Source of the DNA: Alphaproteobacteria bacterium
GTDB lineage: Bacteria; Myxococcota_A; UBA796; GCA-2862545
Direction of reading: 5' to 3'
Length of the DNA: 64,000 nucleotides
NCBI GenBank assembly: GCA_020632955.1
Contig: JACKEO010000019.1
Coordinates: 1 to 64,000 of the forward strand
Shown here piece after piece: positions 39,501-44,875 of this stretch. The number at the start of each line of letters is the position of its first letter. The stretch's first letter is position 1. Position numbers and translations under genes: made by a program. Below the pieces are notes generated by a model, which saw only the letters and a program-made list of their open reading frames with translations, searched no databases and was not told where the DNA came from.

Positions 39501-40441
39501 AGGCCCGACAGCGACACCGTGCTGCGCTCGGGGACGATCGGGTCCACCGTGGGGATCTCGACCGTGACCACCGCGCCGACCCGCGCGCGTGGCACCAGCG
39601 TGGGCAGGCCGTCGACCGGCTCCTCCACCGCGACCGAGGGCGTGGCGGCGACGCGCACGTCCTGTCCGGGCACGATCTGGGGCACGCGGGCCAGCACGGT
39701 GCCCGTCCGGTCGAGCGCCTCGCACATCGAGTCGCCCTGCTGCGGGTTGCCGGCGAGATCGGTGCCCGTGACCGTGAGGACGTAGTCCTCGACGTTGGCG
39801 CCGAGCGCCCCGGCGAGCTCGTACACGATCTGGCCTTCCACCACGCGGGGGTTCGGGTCGATCAGGATGTCGGGCGTGCTCGGCGTCACCACGGGCAGGC
39901 CGCCCTGGAGGGGCTCCGAGAGGGTGACGACGAGGGTGGGGGTGTTGACCGTGTTCGCGACGCGGGGCGAGAGCACGCAGGCGGCGGTGGGCGCCTGGAA
40001 GTCGGCGATCAGCAGCACGTCGCTGGCGTCGGTCGCCGCCTGGTCGAAGTCGTTGACCACGGTGGCGCGGATGGTCTTGGGCCCGTTTCCGTCGTCCTTC
40101 GTCAGCACCTTGCGGAAGCGCCAGGTCGTCTCGTCGAGCTGCTCCACCACCTCGAAGGGCTCGGTCGCGCCCTCCAGCAGGATCTGCGTCACCGGGCCCC
40201 TGGGGCCGTCGCCCGTTCCACCCTCCCCGCCCGTGTCACCCACCACGATGGGGTAGGTGGTGACGATGTCGACGACGACCTCGGTTCCCTCCCGGGCGTA
40301 GATCTGCCCGTCCTCGGCCGGGACGGAGGGCTCCACCAGTCGGATCTCCTCGACCCGCGGCGTGAAGGCGCCCTTGTACGGGTCGACGCCGAGGAGGCAG
40401 CCGGACAGCAGGAGCAGCGGCGCGAGCAGCGCTGGACGCAT
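24554..40441 (-). CDS. Giant lipoprotein: ~19 Ig-like repeat units plus 12 kelch motifs
   Basis: One uninterrupted frame of 5295 codons. The protein starts with a lipoprotein signal (APLLLLSGC, Cys 15) and then carries about 19 tandem units of roughly 205 residues (residues about 147-4100). Each unit has an Ig-like half starting near RFDFTPPxAxCVL and ending near VGNPQxGxSLC (one Cys at each end, likely a disulphide). A second half contains VTLSGLxL, GxEGDGLKxLDxRLVD and AGNxT. Residues about 4100-4500 hold a diverged linker region. Residues about 4530-5140 contain 12 kelch motifs (LFGG and DDTWxWxG types), enough for two six-bladed propellers. A short beta-rich tail follows. It should be anchored in the outer membrane and reach far outside as an adhesin or matrix protein. 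It is divergent from the gene at 40851. Confidence 0.85.
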   Translation of the reverse strand: MRPALLAPLLLLSGCLLGVDPYKGAFTPRVEEIRLVEPSVPAEDGQIYAREGTEVVVDIVTTYPIVVGDTGGEGGTGDGPRGPVTQILLEGATEPFEVVEQLDETTWRFRKVLTKDDGNGPKTIRATVVNDFDQAATDASDVLLIADFQAPTAACVLSPRVANTVNTPTLVVTLSEPLQGGLPVVTPSTPDILIDPNPRVVEGQIVYELAGALGANVEDYVLTVTGTDLAGNPQQGDSMCEALDRTGTVLARVPQIVPGQDVRVAATPSVAVEEPVDGLPTLVPRARVGAVVTVEIPTVDPIVPERSTVSLSGLELTHVEGITWSHTLTGNEGEGLKTLDVWLVDAAENTTRLPSRKGVLRFDFTPPAADCVLQPKGANADQQVRFDVFASEALDVGVPAVTADHPNVVVEHDTSVGTQHSFLVRLKEPGNADYVLTVEGNDVAGNPPLGPLCDASERTGTIRGIPPMVAGPPVITTSPSVEVDEDGTVVPRVRVGARITVDIPTVDTIAPTASQITLSGTPLSWNAAEGVFEVVLLGGEGDGLKTLDARLVDPAGNETRAAWPGVVRFDFTPPFADCVLAPDLARGADTVSFQVFASEELVAFPGATPGGPPLVTVDDPRIDVLVPPDGVVGTQHAFGLRLRETVDIDLYTVTVTATDLVGNPQPGDSLCALEDRQGAILGIPPDLSSAPELLVSPSIRVADGDPLLDALPHARDGAELTLTLRTKAELDTAETVITLGDIELLWSGPLEPLVYQWTASLDEAAGDGVKLLDARLVDLAGNRTRIRSGELPAPVGVVADFTPPRATCVIDPDPANAAQAAAGVTLEVFPTEPLDTASLVVTDEEPLVEVLPRTTMDGSLQYDLVLGAPADLDVLVTLTATDRVGNAHEGESLCDEASRTGHFRTIAPAILDDEVVFEASPSVPRPDPARPGVTVPWVRTGAVLTATFAVEAELDVDETSVSLGGLELDPQDETGTVWSVVLDGNEGDGLKDLDLRLVDPWGNVTRERREGVVRFDFTPPAADCALLPPLANAMQPVTFDVFATETLAGPPVVTSSDDRMGLPYQGSAGNQHRFSVIGVPGDNLRYTLTATATDLVGNAQEGPSLCSDEQRTGEIIGRGPALREGEDVVITATPSVDVDGTPWVRAGAHVTVSFPVVEALDPETTVVTLSGLELLWENGTTWGATLTGFEGDGPKTLDARLRDVAGNELRVQRGDVVRFDFTAPVAECVLFPQAAKADDEVVLQVFASEPLAGEDGPTVTPLEPGIDTRLLAAAGSQYDVAIDLPAGTDLPVYTVLVTGTDLVGNPQAGDSLCELADRMGSYRGIPPALDPGGPILTVEPPAYEQPLGVPWVRTGALVMVDVPTLAPIDEDATQVTLSGLVLDPVGGQRWVTTLTGGEGDGLKDLRLQLVDDAGNLTPEGRNGVIRFDFTPPVADCALQPVSANGDQQVTFDVFASEALATEPTVTSDESGVVPLFQATTGSQHRYRVMGTEGENLAYRLTATGTDLAGNPQAGASFCDVEERQGEILARRPVLLDATLAATPSVDVDSVPVVRAGATVSVRVRTADPIDVKRTSVSLSGLELTPPDPVGDATDTTWTVPLTGAEGDGLKDLRLRLFDAAGNITDPPVQPGVIRFDFTAPVADCVLTPTLANSTQAITFDVFTSEALDGPPRVTSSVLEVQATYDALASTGNQHRFVVQGAPDQNHAYELTVTATDVAGNPQQGASLCSSSSRTGQIVGRGPQLLDVVFAADPEVRVDDAFWVGAGQWIEVTFTVVEDLDPLTTVVNVSGTPLLHKGGTTWWRQLDGTEGDGPKSLDATLRDPAGNPLRVTRTDVYRFDFTPPTASCVLALSPANAAQIQAGVGFEVRANERLARAPTVEATGVDVLPGLPPLGGTIWPYTLQQPFPADVDYVLTVAAEDLVGNTSEGDALCPTPDRAGRVDATAPTVLPTPFVEVEDDAFVWDDGLRVVRAGAGLVATVVPSEPIVVASSSVTLSGVPLVHVDGTDTWETTLLGGEGDGVKELQIRLVDAVGNSTTTTAPAFLRFDFTPPTATCVLSPEQANAAQATAGIRFEVRASEPLSGAPLLTPTGVDATFADVDAEARDWGWTLTRDPATDGPYSLGIAATDLVGNASAGDTFCPAADREGDVLATPPGLTVDPVLEIETGAPPAVRTAALVDGTETVPAGVTLRVRFTASDTALVPSSLVSLSGLPLAHDAASDSWWVHLDGDEGDGLKDLQIRLVDAVGNSATFTFPGFVRFDFTPPSASCVVAPSPANATQVAAGVSFQVRATEPLGAPPTITQAGLTIGAITPDATNQVWSTTVSQAAPADGTFRLGVTARDRVGNTASGTALCPDADRDVVVKATAPTPEGSITLSVSDDAYVVIDGVRTVKDGVTLTATVVPDAPIVLASSSVTLSGLPLVHVGGNAWEVTLAGDEGDGLKDLQVRLVDDVGNTSTTTVDDIVRFDFTPPTATCVLAPDPANASQASAGIAFEVRATEALAGAPVVTGTGVTPAFVGGTLDLRDWSWAVTQAPPVDGAYHLDVTATDRVGNTATDDALCPLVDRTGSVLATPPEVDPGDGVTLDVVDLGGTARPPVVYDGAPTVPADRVLRVRFTPGPSAVLASSSVTLAGLPLAYDATNRWWWVQLEGDEGDGIKDLQIRLVDAVGNASVTTEEDFVRFDFTPPTATCVLSPTPANGTQAGAGIQFELRASEPVPSAPTLTSPAVAIGTPTADGAKRVWSWSLTQSPATDGAYVLAASATDRVGNTASGDALCDEEDRTGEVIATPPTIGDPTLQIVDLVGTPVPDVTYDGAPTVRAGRVLRVRFARGPSTVLSSSSVTLSGLPLAWSAANAWWWVQLDGDEGDGLKDLQIRLVDAVGNAAVRTEEDFVRFDFTPPSASCVLSPSLANAAQAEAGIRFEVRASEPVPTAPALVPTGIAAAAPSSDPEAEDWTWILTQAPASDGTYSLAVTATDRVGNTASGDALCPAADRTGEVLATAPQVDDTPGPTLEVVDSEGDPVAPVVIDEVPTVTRGVQLRVRFSADPSAILASSTVTLSGLPLVRDPAQDWWTVTLDGDEGDGEKTLQIRVVDAVGNTSLYTEPGFVAFDFTPPSAACSLVPDTANATSDITFTVTTSELTQGAPTLTVHSAVPGITASGPASNGVKHTWTIEGPAATDVPVYELRVTATDRVGNAQQDTSLCPLADRQGSIRGKVPVLVSSFVAASPPGTPTSGSFFVVNTGDVLTLNLDTEGFIDPLASSVALGDLVFDFDQQVGTDSQYNFVHTVTGDDPDGTHDLDATLVDDAGNATRVRFAPGDQATKRGRVIVDNTQPFASCSLTPTSANADSDIVFLLNASEPLSAPPTLTLPDELEVTDVAQNGTTYAYDLALTGPANLAPYVVVATGSDVAGNPQLFASFCDEDERTGAVYGIPPGPVPGDPPSLGFDQGVFDATPGRVKAGATVTVRIPTLAPHVDPARSVVTLSGLRMNPTDLTGTEWTLFVQDDMGDGLKTVSATLVDAAGNTTLVPSAAYPLPDPLEVVFDFTGPSASCVLTPKVALASDVESATEPTKIFFEVTVSEDLGTDPFTGLPKWPEVTLAGGEDRLYAEPWSHAGSTYLFGIRMPVPAVVESYTLDVTATDAVGNDPAGPLCTPPSRMGAIYGVAPEPDLGDIEVRTPSDSSLDGPGLTANLATPWVEVRIPTADPIEASESVVTLSGVELMPEPSPATDPVWRVYLTGTEGDGLKDLDARLIDAAGNQTRVQLPDVIRFDFTRPSATCILQPLDANALDVVTLEVIATEPLLFPPVVTVDPTSDPGGDLAIAPLGESGTNSWLYAVQLTSPATVIDYRLDVAGADLAGNEDDGILCSTGVRPTGSLYGVRPELSEPPGVSIWTDPVIDGPVPTVRSGSTVYVQVPTTSTIDPAATRVRLAGFELAHQSGQTWSRRFDDPTLSGEGTYDLTVELEDPSGNTNAIPIEVEDAVRYDFEAPQAVCRISTSAANLSSRISVVVDVTEPLDVGAPPVGVGAVGGMWLEIDADTPGILAPVFVALNPFENQYTFDLQWTGATPPPLLTFTVSAHGYDTAGNGGPGVDLCSGYNLWGQADLVEPELLSVEATVAPLVSVAHPQGARKTFGGPGTTGFDVVLCTTEDVGGSVTADHTEVFYRDLDLTWVGQTETGSPSCPWRTTYHHDRLSPADDGRYDLVVDLVDVFGNPRRYATGDFQPHGGPVPATGLGGTGTADLVVYADYTPPELASSLLERDPSFNAAIGEAVLQMNAADPISGLPPQLIVSIVATELLGADPILTSSGSLVFGAPQFTAPSRSARWRKLGPFGSDGELVTFEVELEDLVGNIGTAALEMALQVDLTPPSTTPDVDSEGTIVYTRKPWGDGTPGENLGGGEFAANTQYEVEGFADAATPGSTVLVRRAGLGAGDVYGITAVGNDGSFGPLSLPFDLSEIEVAEVDDAGNVGPDVRVRDIAWTAVPGASSGPDDHPFLAPRIAPVRRVPPVDVLDTERATIAPSIRNDGWVAETEGTGTWEDRSRRGVWPGGFTNHAMAFDPSRGVAIVLGGSGAFGGNATWQWDGYRWRQLDPYVTPPELVDHAMAYHAGSDRIVLFGGTGSDGNLSGQTWTWDGESWSYVASTGPVPRRRHGMAYDATHDRVVLFGGEDADGDRLDDTWLWNGIQWQATTPTTRPPARANFGIATSPDDGGVLLFGGSTDASSYTNDTWVWNGTTWSPRTEDPTIPSPRRDHHMVWEAHRNRVTLFGGYDSGGGFSDTWRWSASARTWLRVSTLAPSDRIRFAMAYDSEREEILVHGGTDYTATGSTDQLWAYSGSGWEAFSTDTPHERADHAMTYHAQTGEVVLFGGYWFDVGAADDTWTWTRHGWRQESPSTVPTGRYRHEMVYDTSQSRAVMYGGDAFTLGLLDDTWTWTGSNWVQVFPSGAPAWRSSHAFAYDRSRSESVLFGGVVATSGPFGLSSSDDETHVLSLVGTDTWTLEAQGTPSARTSSAAAFHRTRGTVVLFSGATSGADPDDTWEWNGSSWTRRNTTGTRPSGRHGTTLAWDDGRKELVLFGGDPEDASANDETWGWDGTWRQYDPPRSPPPSDDHAVAEHDGRDSILLFGGGADDGTWEWNGGRDDRPAALLEAVFGLADADAGSALRSATVRWFAGGSAFEESTPGSGTYVPVDGAQLVVWDRGAWVEVDAHASDADAPEELCWTVVADASVSGVPSCSYSIDAVRLASLFLGDDRSVHVGARPVGTNGSRGTSNPNGAYARITTDYAEVTVRYRLPAPP
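25030..26850 (-). repeat. Twelve kelch motifs forming probable beta-propellers
   Basis: Twelve copies of a roughly 50-residue motif with HAMAYD, a VVLFGG core and DDTWxWxG were counted by the LFGG, VHGG, MYGG or LFSG signature. Twelve motifs fit two six-bladed or one unusual larger propeller. Kelch propellers usually bind proteins or glycans. Confidence 0.8.
28480..40020 (-). repeat. About 19 tandem Ig-like units of ~205 residues
   Basis: The marker F/V-D-F-T-x-P-x-A-x-C recurs about every 600-640 bases. Nineteen copies were counted, including the degenerate first (ADFQAPTAACVL) and last (YDFEAPQAVCRI). Central units (marker copies 9-15) are most alike, sharing VRFDFTPP, PANAxQ and LKDLQIRLVDAVGN, which suggests recent internal duplication in that part. 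End units are most diverged. Confidence 0.8.
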
Positions 40442-40850
40442 GGACGATCCCCTGTGATGAGAATGCGCGAGCCTACCAGAGGATCGGCTCGCGACGTGTC
40501 GGCCCCGCCCCCCTGGCAGGACTCCCCCGTCTCGTGGCTAGCCACGCGCATGTGGATGAGGGTTTCATCCGGGTACTTCGGGGCGAGGGAGGGGGTCTGC
40601 CGGGTCCTCTGGTCACCGGGCGCCGGTGAGACGCGTCTGCGCGATCCCGGGTCGTCCAGGACGGCCTTCCCACCCCTGCGTCCCCCGCGGAGGGTGGGCG
40701 TGCCGGGCTTCGGCGAGGCGAGGGTCCCGAGCACCCTGGGCGTCACCGGGATGCCGGGGTCTCGAACGTGACGAACAGGTGGCGAACAGGTGACGTACCG
40801 AGGCAAGGACACCCGGGTCTCGCGACACGCACGTCGCGGCCGGAGCCTGC
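40442..40850. promoter_or_regulatory. Divergent intergenic region with palindrome and direct repeats
   Basis: This 409-base gap between the giant lipoprotein and the phosphatase-family lipoprotein should hold both promoters. It contains a perfect 14-bp palindrome CGTGGCTAGCCACG (40533-40546), about 90 bases upstream of the giant gene. It also contains two direct copies of CGAACAGGTG (40772-40781 and 40783-40792), spaced 11 bases start to start. Both look like protein-binding sites, but no regulator is identified. Confidence 0.35.
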
Positions 40851-41702
40851 ATGCGTCCCCTCCTCCCCCTCCTCCTCCTCGCGGCCTGCGGACAGGAGCC
40901 CACCGAGGCCTTGCCCGAGCCCGAGCCGTTCACGGTGCTCACCTACAACGTGCACGGGCTGCCGGACATGATCACGGCCGGGGACCACACGCTCCCGATC
41001 GGCGAGCGCATGGCCCGCATCGCCCCGCTGCTGGCGCCCTTCGACCTGGTGGGCCTCCAGGAGGACTTCGACGCCGCGCAGCACGCCACCCTCGTCGGCG
41101 AGGCCGATCACCCGGTCCGCCACTGGTTCGACGCGCGCGTCGCCCCCGAGCGGGCCTACGGCTCGGGCCTCGCCCAGCTCACGCGCCTCGGCACGGAGGT
41201 GGACTACGAGGAGGTCTTCTACGAGGCCTGCCACGGGCTGGTGGACGCGGCGTCGGACTGCCTCGCGTCGAAGGGCCTGCAGGTGCTCACGCTCGACCTG
41301 GGGGGCGACGCGCGGCTCACCTGGCTCAACACCCACCACGAGGCGGGCGGGGGGTCCACCGACGAGGAGGTGCGGGAGGGTCAGGTGGACCAGGTGCTCG
41401 CGCTGCTCGCCGCGCTGCCCGAGAACCACGCCGTCGTCTTCACCGGCGACTTCAACCTCTCCCGGCGCGACCCGCCCGACGTCGTCCAGCTCGACCGCTA
41501 CGTGGACGCCGGGCTGCGGAATGCCTGCGACGAGGTGGACTGCCCCGAGCCCGAGCGGATCGACATGGTGTGGGTGCGCGACGGCACCAGCATGTCGCTG
41601 CAGGTGGAGGACTGGGCCGTGCAGGAGCAGCTCGTGGACGAGACGGGCGAGGCGCTGTCGGACCACGAGGGGATCGGCGTGACGCTGTCGTGGAGCCGGT
41701 AG
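40851..41702 (+). CDS. Endonuclease/exonuclease/phosphatase-family lipoprotein
   Basis: The 283-residue protein has a lipoprotein signal (LLLLAAC, Cys 13). A compact endonuclease/exonuclease/phosphatase domain follows: VLTYNVHGLPD (metal/Asn motif), DLVGLQED (catalytic Glu), THHEAGG (general His), FTGDFNLS (Asp-Asn pair) and a late LSDHEGIGVTL (Asp-His pair). All core residues of the family are present, so it should be active. Exported members of this family include sphingomyelinase-like lipid phosphodiesterases and nucleases, and which applies here is not visible. It is anchored outside the cytoplasm and followed 34 bases later by a hairpin. Confidence 0.85.
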   Translation: MRPLLPLLLLAACGQEPTEALPEPEPFTVLTYNVHGLPDMITAGDHTLPIGERMARIAPLLAPFDLVGLQEDFDAAQHATLVGEADHPVRHWFDARVAPERAYGSGLAQLTRLGTEVDYEEVFYEACHGLVDAASDCLASKGLQVLTLDLGGDARLTWLNTHHEAGGGSTDEEVREGQVDQVLALLAALPENHAVVFTGDFNLSRRDPPDVVQLDRYVDAGLRNACDEVDCPEPERIDMVWVRDGTSMSLQVEDWAVQEQLVDETGEALSDHEGIGVTLSWSR

Positions 41703-41736
41703 CGGGGCGAGCCGGGGCGTCCGACGGGGGAGCGGG

Positions 41737-41764
41737 CGCTCCTCGAACCCGGCCACGAGGAGCG
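41737..41764 (+). terminator. 9-bp hairpin after the phosphatase-family lipoprotein gene
   Basis: CGCTCCTCG (41737-41745) pairs perfectly with CGAGGAGCG (41756-41764) around a 10-base loop, starting 34 bases after the stop. The position suits a terminator, though no T-run follows. Confidence 0.4.
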
Positions 41765-41822
41765 AGAGGGCCTCGCGCGACATCGCACACCCTGGTCGTC
41801 GTCCAGGGACCGATGACGCGAG

Positions 41823-41847
41823 ATCCGTCCTCCGTAGAAGGACGGAT
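41823..41847. other. Perfect 9-bp inverted repeat
   Basis: ATCCGTCCT (41823-41831) pairs with AGGACGGAT (41839-41847) around a 7-base loop. It lies about 460 bases upstream of zorA. It could be a second terminator, an operator or a remnant of a mobile-element end. Confidence 0.35.
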
Positions 41848-42307
41848 GCGCCACGCTGCGTCCTCGCGCCTTGGCCTGTTCCGCGTCGGCGGACGCGTTC
41901 GGTGCCGCCTCCCGTCGATCACCGTGCTGTGGATGGTGGTGGGCTCGGCCGAGCTCGGTGGCTGGCGACAGGAGGGCGCCACGCGGGTGGTGGGCTCACC
42001 GCGGGCAGGCGACCAGCATCGTGGTGTCTTCCTACCCGTGGTCGGGCTCAGGGGCGCAAAGCCACTCGGGGGGCGGGACCGCGACGTGACCGAGGCGCGG
42101 GGCGTGGGCTGGGTGACGGAGCGGGAAAGCAGCATCGGGCCTCTGGGCGCAATGCACGGTCCGTGCTCGCCTGGGTCGCCTCTTTCCCGTCCGACCACAG
42201 CGTGCGGTGCTCGGCCCGCCTGCGCGACGCTGGACGCTCGGGGGGCCAGCGCATACCGGAGCCGGCGATGCGGATGTACCCAGGGGCACCGCCGATAGGG
42301 GGCTCGT

Positions 42308-43870
42308 GTGACGTCGTGGATCGACACGGCATTCTGGGTGCGGTTGATGGACGTGGTCTCCGCGCCGTTGCCGATGCTGTTCATCGTCGCCTCGTTGGCG
42401 TTCGCGGCGGCGGTCGTCGTCGCGGAGACCGGGGTGAAGAACCGCTCGAGACTCCTGCGCGATCTGGTGCACGAGCACCTCGGGAAGAGCCGGGAGAAGG
42501 GCGCCTGGACGTCCAAGGAGCCACTGCACGCCTTCGCCCGAGCACTCGACGACCGTCGCTTCGACCACCTCGCCACCCAGGTTCGAGAGTTCGCCGAGTC
42601 CACGCACGTCTCGCAGCCGGAAGGCGTGTTGTTCAACGCCTTCCAGGCTGCCGACTTCTTCCGCGTCGATCGGTGTCGTGAGGAGCTGTCGCGCACGGGC
42701 AATCGCACGCCGTTGCTGCCGCCCTCGGTGCAGGACGTGGCGCCCGGGCTGCTCACGTCGATCGGCATCCTCGGCACCTTCGTGGGCATCGTCGTCGGTC
42801 TGATCGGTGCACAGACCAACGACCCGAACATGCCCCTCGACATCGAGGCCCTCATGGGAGGGCTCGGGATCTCGTTCGTGTCCTCCCTCTTCGGGTTGTT
42901 CCTCTCGATCGTGGTCACAGTGGTCGGCAGGCAGGTGGACGCCATCGCCGACGATGCGCTCACCGACCTGATTCTCGATCTCGACCGTGCCGTCGAGCGA
43001 CGTACGCCGCAGCAGCTCCTCGAGCGGCTGGTCGCCCAGCAGGAGCAGGCCACCGGGGCGCTGCAGACGTTGAAGACCGACCTGTCGGAAGCATTGGAGC
43101 GGGCGCTGAACCAAGCGGTCGCCACGCACCTCGCGCCCACGTTCCAGATGCTGGAGCGCCACACCTCCGAGATGAAGGACGCCACGATCAAGCTGGCGGA
43201 GGGAAGCGCAGAGCGGCAGGTCGAGGGGGTGTCGGTGCTCGTGGAGCGATTCAAGGCGCAGATGAACGATGCCCTCGGCGAGCCGATGATCCAGGCGGGG
43301 CAGGCACTCACCGGCTTCGCGGCGACCCAGGCGAACGTCACGGAGCTGTGGTCGGACAGCGCGGAGCAGCTGGTGGAGACCACGCTTCGCCTGGAGGCGA
43401 GCACGAGGAGCCAGCACGAGCTGGTGGAGCGGGTCAACCAAGTGCTGGCGTCGGCGAAGGGGGTGTCCGAACGCATCGAGGCCACGGGTGCGCGCCTGTC
43501 CGCCACCAGTCAGGCGCTGGCGGCGCAGCTCGATGCGACGCGACATGTCACGGCGACCCAGCAGGAAGCAAGCGCCAACACGCTGTCGGCCGTGCAGCAG
43601 ATGCATCAGGCCATGGCCGCCAGGCTGCAGGCCTGGGAGACGATCACCGCCGAGTTCGACCGACTCAACCACGAGCTGGTCGACGGGATGACACACTTCG
43701 CTGCCCAGTTCCCCGAGCAGATCCGCGGGAACCTGGAGTTGTTCGACGCGGAACTCGCGCGGGCGGTCGACCATCTGGGCAAGGCCTACAGCGGTCTGCG
43801 GGACCAGGTGATCGAGTTCAACGACAGCTTCGCCGAGGCAGTCGATCGACTGCCGCGTGCGCACGGCTGA
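42308..43870 (+). CDS. zorA: Zorya anti-phage system, MotA/ExbB-like motor protein ZorA
   Basis: The 520-residue protein starts at GTG 42308 (V-T-S-W, with an AGGGGG site upstream). It has three predicted membrane helices: about 20-39, 147-168 (GLLTSIGILGTFVGIVVGLIGA, split here as GLLTSIGILGTF and VGIVVGL) and 182-207. A very long Gln/Glu/Ala-rich coiled-coil tail follows (about 215-510). This is the ZorA layout: a MotA/ExbB-type stator whose extended cytoplasmic tail is thought to signal phage-induced envelope change. It is shorter than the well-studied E. coli ZorA (about 700 residues), mainly in the tail. It leads a tight four-gene cluster, with six bases before zorB. Confidence 0.85.
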   Translation: MTSWIDTAFWVRLMDVVSAPLPMLFIVASLAFAAAVVVAETGVKNRSRLLRDLVHEHLGKSREKGAWTSKEPLHAFARALDDRRFDHLATQVREFAESTHVSQPEGVLFNAFQAADFFRVDRCREELSRTGNRTPLLPPSVQDVAPGLLTSIGILGTFVGIVVGLIGAQTNDPNMPLDIEALMGGLGISFVSSLFGLFLSIVVTVVGRQVDAIADDALTDLILDLDRAVERRTPQQLLERLVAQQEQATGALQTLKTDLSEALERALNQAVATHLAPTFQMLERHTSEMKDATIKLAEGSAERQVEGVSVLVERFKAQMNDALGEPMIQAGQALTGFAATQANVTELWSDSAEQLVETTLRLEASTRSQHELVERVNQVLASAKGVSERIEATGARLSATSQALAAQLDATRHVTATQQEASANTLSAVQQMHQAMAARLQAWETITAEFDRLNHELVDGMTHFAAQFPEQIRGNLELFDAELARAVDHLGKAYSGLRDQVIEFNDSFAEAVDRLPRAHG

Positions 43871-43876
43871 CGCGCC

Positions 43877-44875
43877 ATGGCGGCTTCGCGCAGGCAGGAC
43901 GCGGCGTTCTGGATCTCCTACAGCGATCTGGCCACCGGCCTGCTGCTGATCTTCATCCTGCTCGTAGCGATCACGATGAACCAGCAGGCCAAGGCACGCC
44001 AGGAGCTCGAGACCGACAAGGAGGAGGTGCAGGAGGTCCAGGAGGAGATCGAGAAGCTCCTCGGTCAGCGCAACGTGCTCGCCCAGCGTCTGGAGTCGGC
44101 GAGTCGGGAGGCGAACCGCGTGATCCGGGCGTCGTCCGAGATCCGCAACGACGTCTTCGTGTACGTCCCAGAAGACCAGATGGTGGAGGTGCGACTCGAC
44201 ACCACGGAGATCGCCTGGTTCCGGCAGGGCGGGGCCGACCTCGATCCTCGTGCCCGTCCGCACCTGCGGGCGTTCTATCGGGCGTTGTACACGCAGATGA
44301 TGTGCGTTCGGACCGAGACCGATCCGACGCCCACGTGCGAACCCGGACAGGCCAAGGTGCCCGACTTCCTGGATGCCATCGAGATCAGTGGCCACACCGA
44401 TCCGATCACCCTGGCGTCGGGGGAGCCTTCCTGGTCGTGGGGGGCGTTCAATGGCACCGGGGCCCGCAGCTGGAAGGACGGGAACCTCCGGCTCGCCCAG
44501 GACCGATCCAAGGCCATCGTCGACGCGATCCAGTCGTTCTACGAAGAGGATGCGGGGCGCGCCGAGGACCCGATGGCGATCACCGACGTCCGCTACCCGT
44601 GGCGCCCCCTGCTCGCGCTGGTGCACACCTCGGGCCGGGCATGGATGGAGGCGTACTGTGCCGCACCGGGAGGCATCGACGAGAAGCTGACGCCGGAGCG
44701 CTTCTTCGACGATCCGCCCTGCGTGTACACGCGAGACGACGCGGAGGCGCTGTACCGGAGGAGCCGTCGGGTGAGCTTCTCGTTCCGGTTGGATGATCGG
44801 GCCATCTTGCAGCGTCTCCAGGCGCTCGCAGAGCGCGTGGCCGAGCTCGGCGGCGCATCGGTGGAGACCCGATGA
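43877..44875 (+). CDS. zorB: Zorya anti-phage system, MotB/OmpA-like protein ZorB
   Basis: The 332-residue protein has one N-terminal membrane helix preceded by the ion-coupling motif FWISYSDLATGLLLIF, whose Asp17 corresponds to the proton-path Asp of MotB-type proteins. A coiled coil (about 38-85, ELETDKEEVQEVQEE) and an OmpA-like peptidoglycan-binding domain follow, with EISGHTDP and an RAQD-like turn here as LAQDRSKAI. It pairs with ZorA to form the motor and anchors it to the cell wall. The OmpA domain contains long inserts with several cysteines, so the protein is longer than typical ZorB. The stop overlaps zorC (ATGA). Confidence 0.85.
   Translation: MAASRRQDAAFWISYSDLATGLLLIFILLVAITMNQQAKARQELETDKEEVQEVQEEIEKLLGQRNVLAQRLESASREANRVIRASSEIRNDVFVYVPEDQMVEVRLDTTEIAWFRQGGADLDPRARPHLRAFYRALYTQMMCVRTETDPTPTCEPGQAKVPDFLDAIEISGHTDPITLASGEPSWSWGAFNGTGARSWKDGNLRLAQDRSKAIVDAIQSFYEEDAGRAEDPMAITDVRYPWRPLLALVHTSGRAWMEAYCAAPGGIDEKLTPERFFDDPPCVYTRDDAEALYRRSRRVSFSFRLDDRAILQRLQALAERVAELGGASVETR

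Larger units (their letters stand above)
41703..42307. other. Non-coding stretch upstream of the Zorya cluster
   Basis: About 605 bases with no gene I can support. It contains two hairpins (41737-41764 and 41823-41847) and otherwise nothing recognised. Open frames present here lack family-like sequence. The promoter of the Zorya cluster should lie in its last part. Confidence 0.45.

Noticed and set aside
27767..40771. A 4334-codon open frame on the + strand
   Set aside because: It is antisense to the giant repeat protein. Its product is Gly/Arg/His-rich without any domain, as expected from the complement of GC-rich coding DNA.
41812..42298. Open frame upstream of zorA
   Set aside because: No ribosome-binding site, signal, domain or family-like composition, and it overlaps a hairpin; treated as non-coding.
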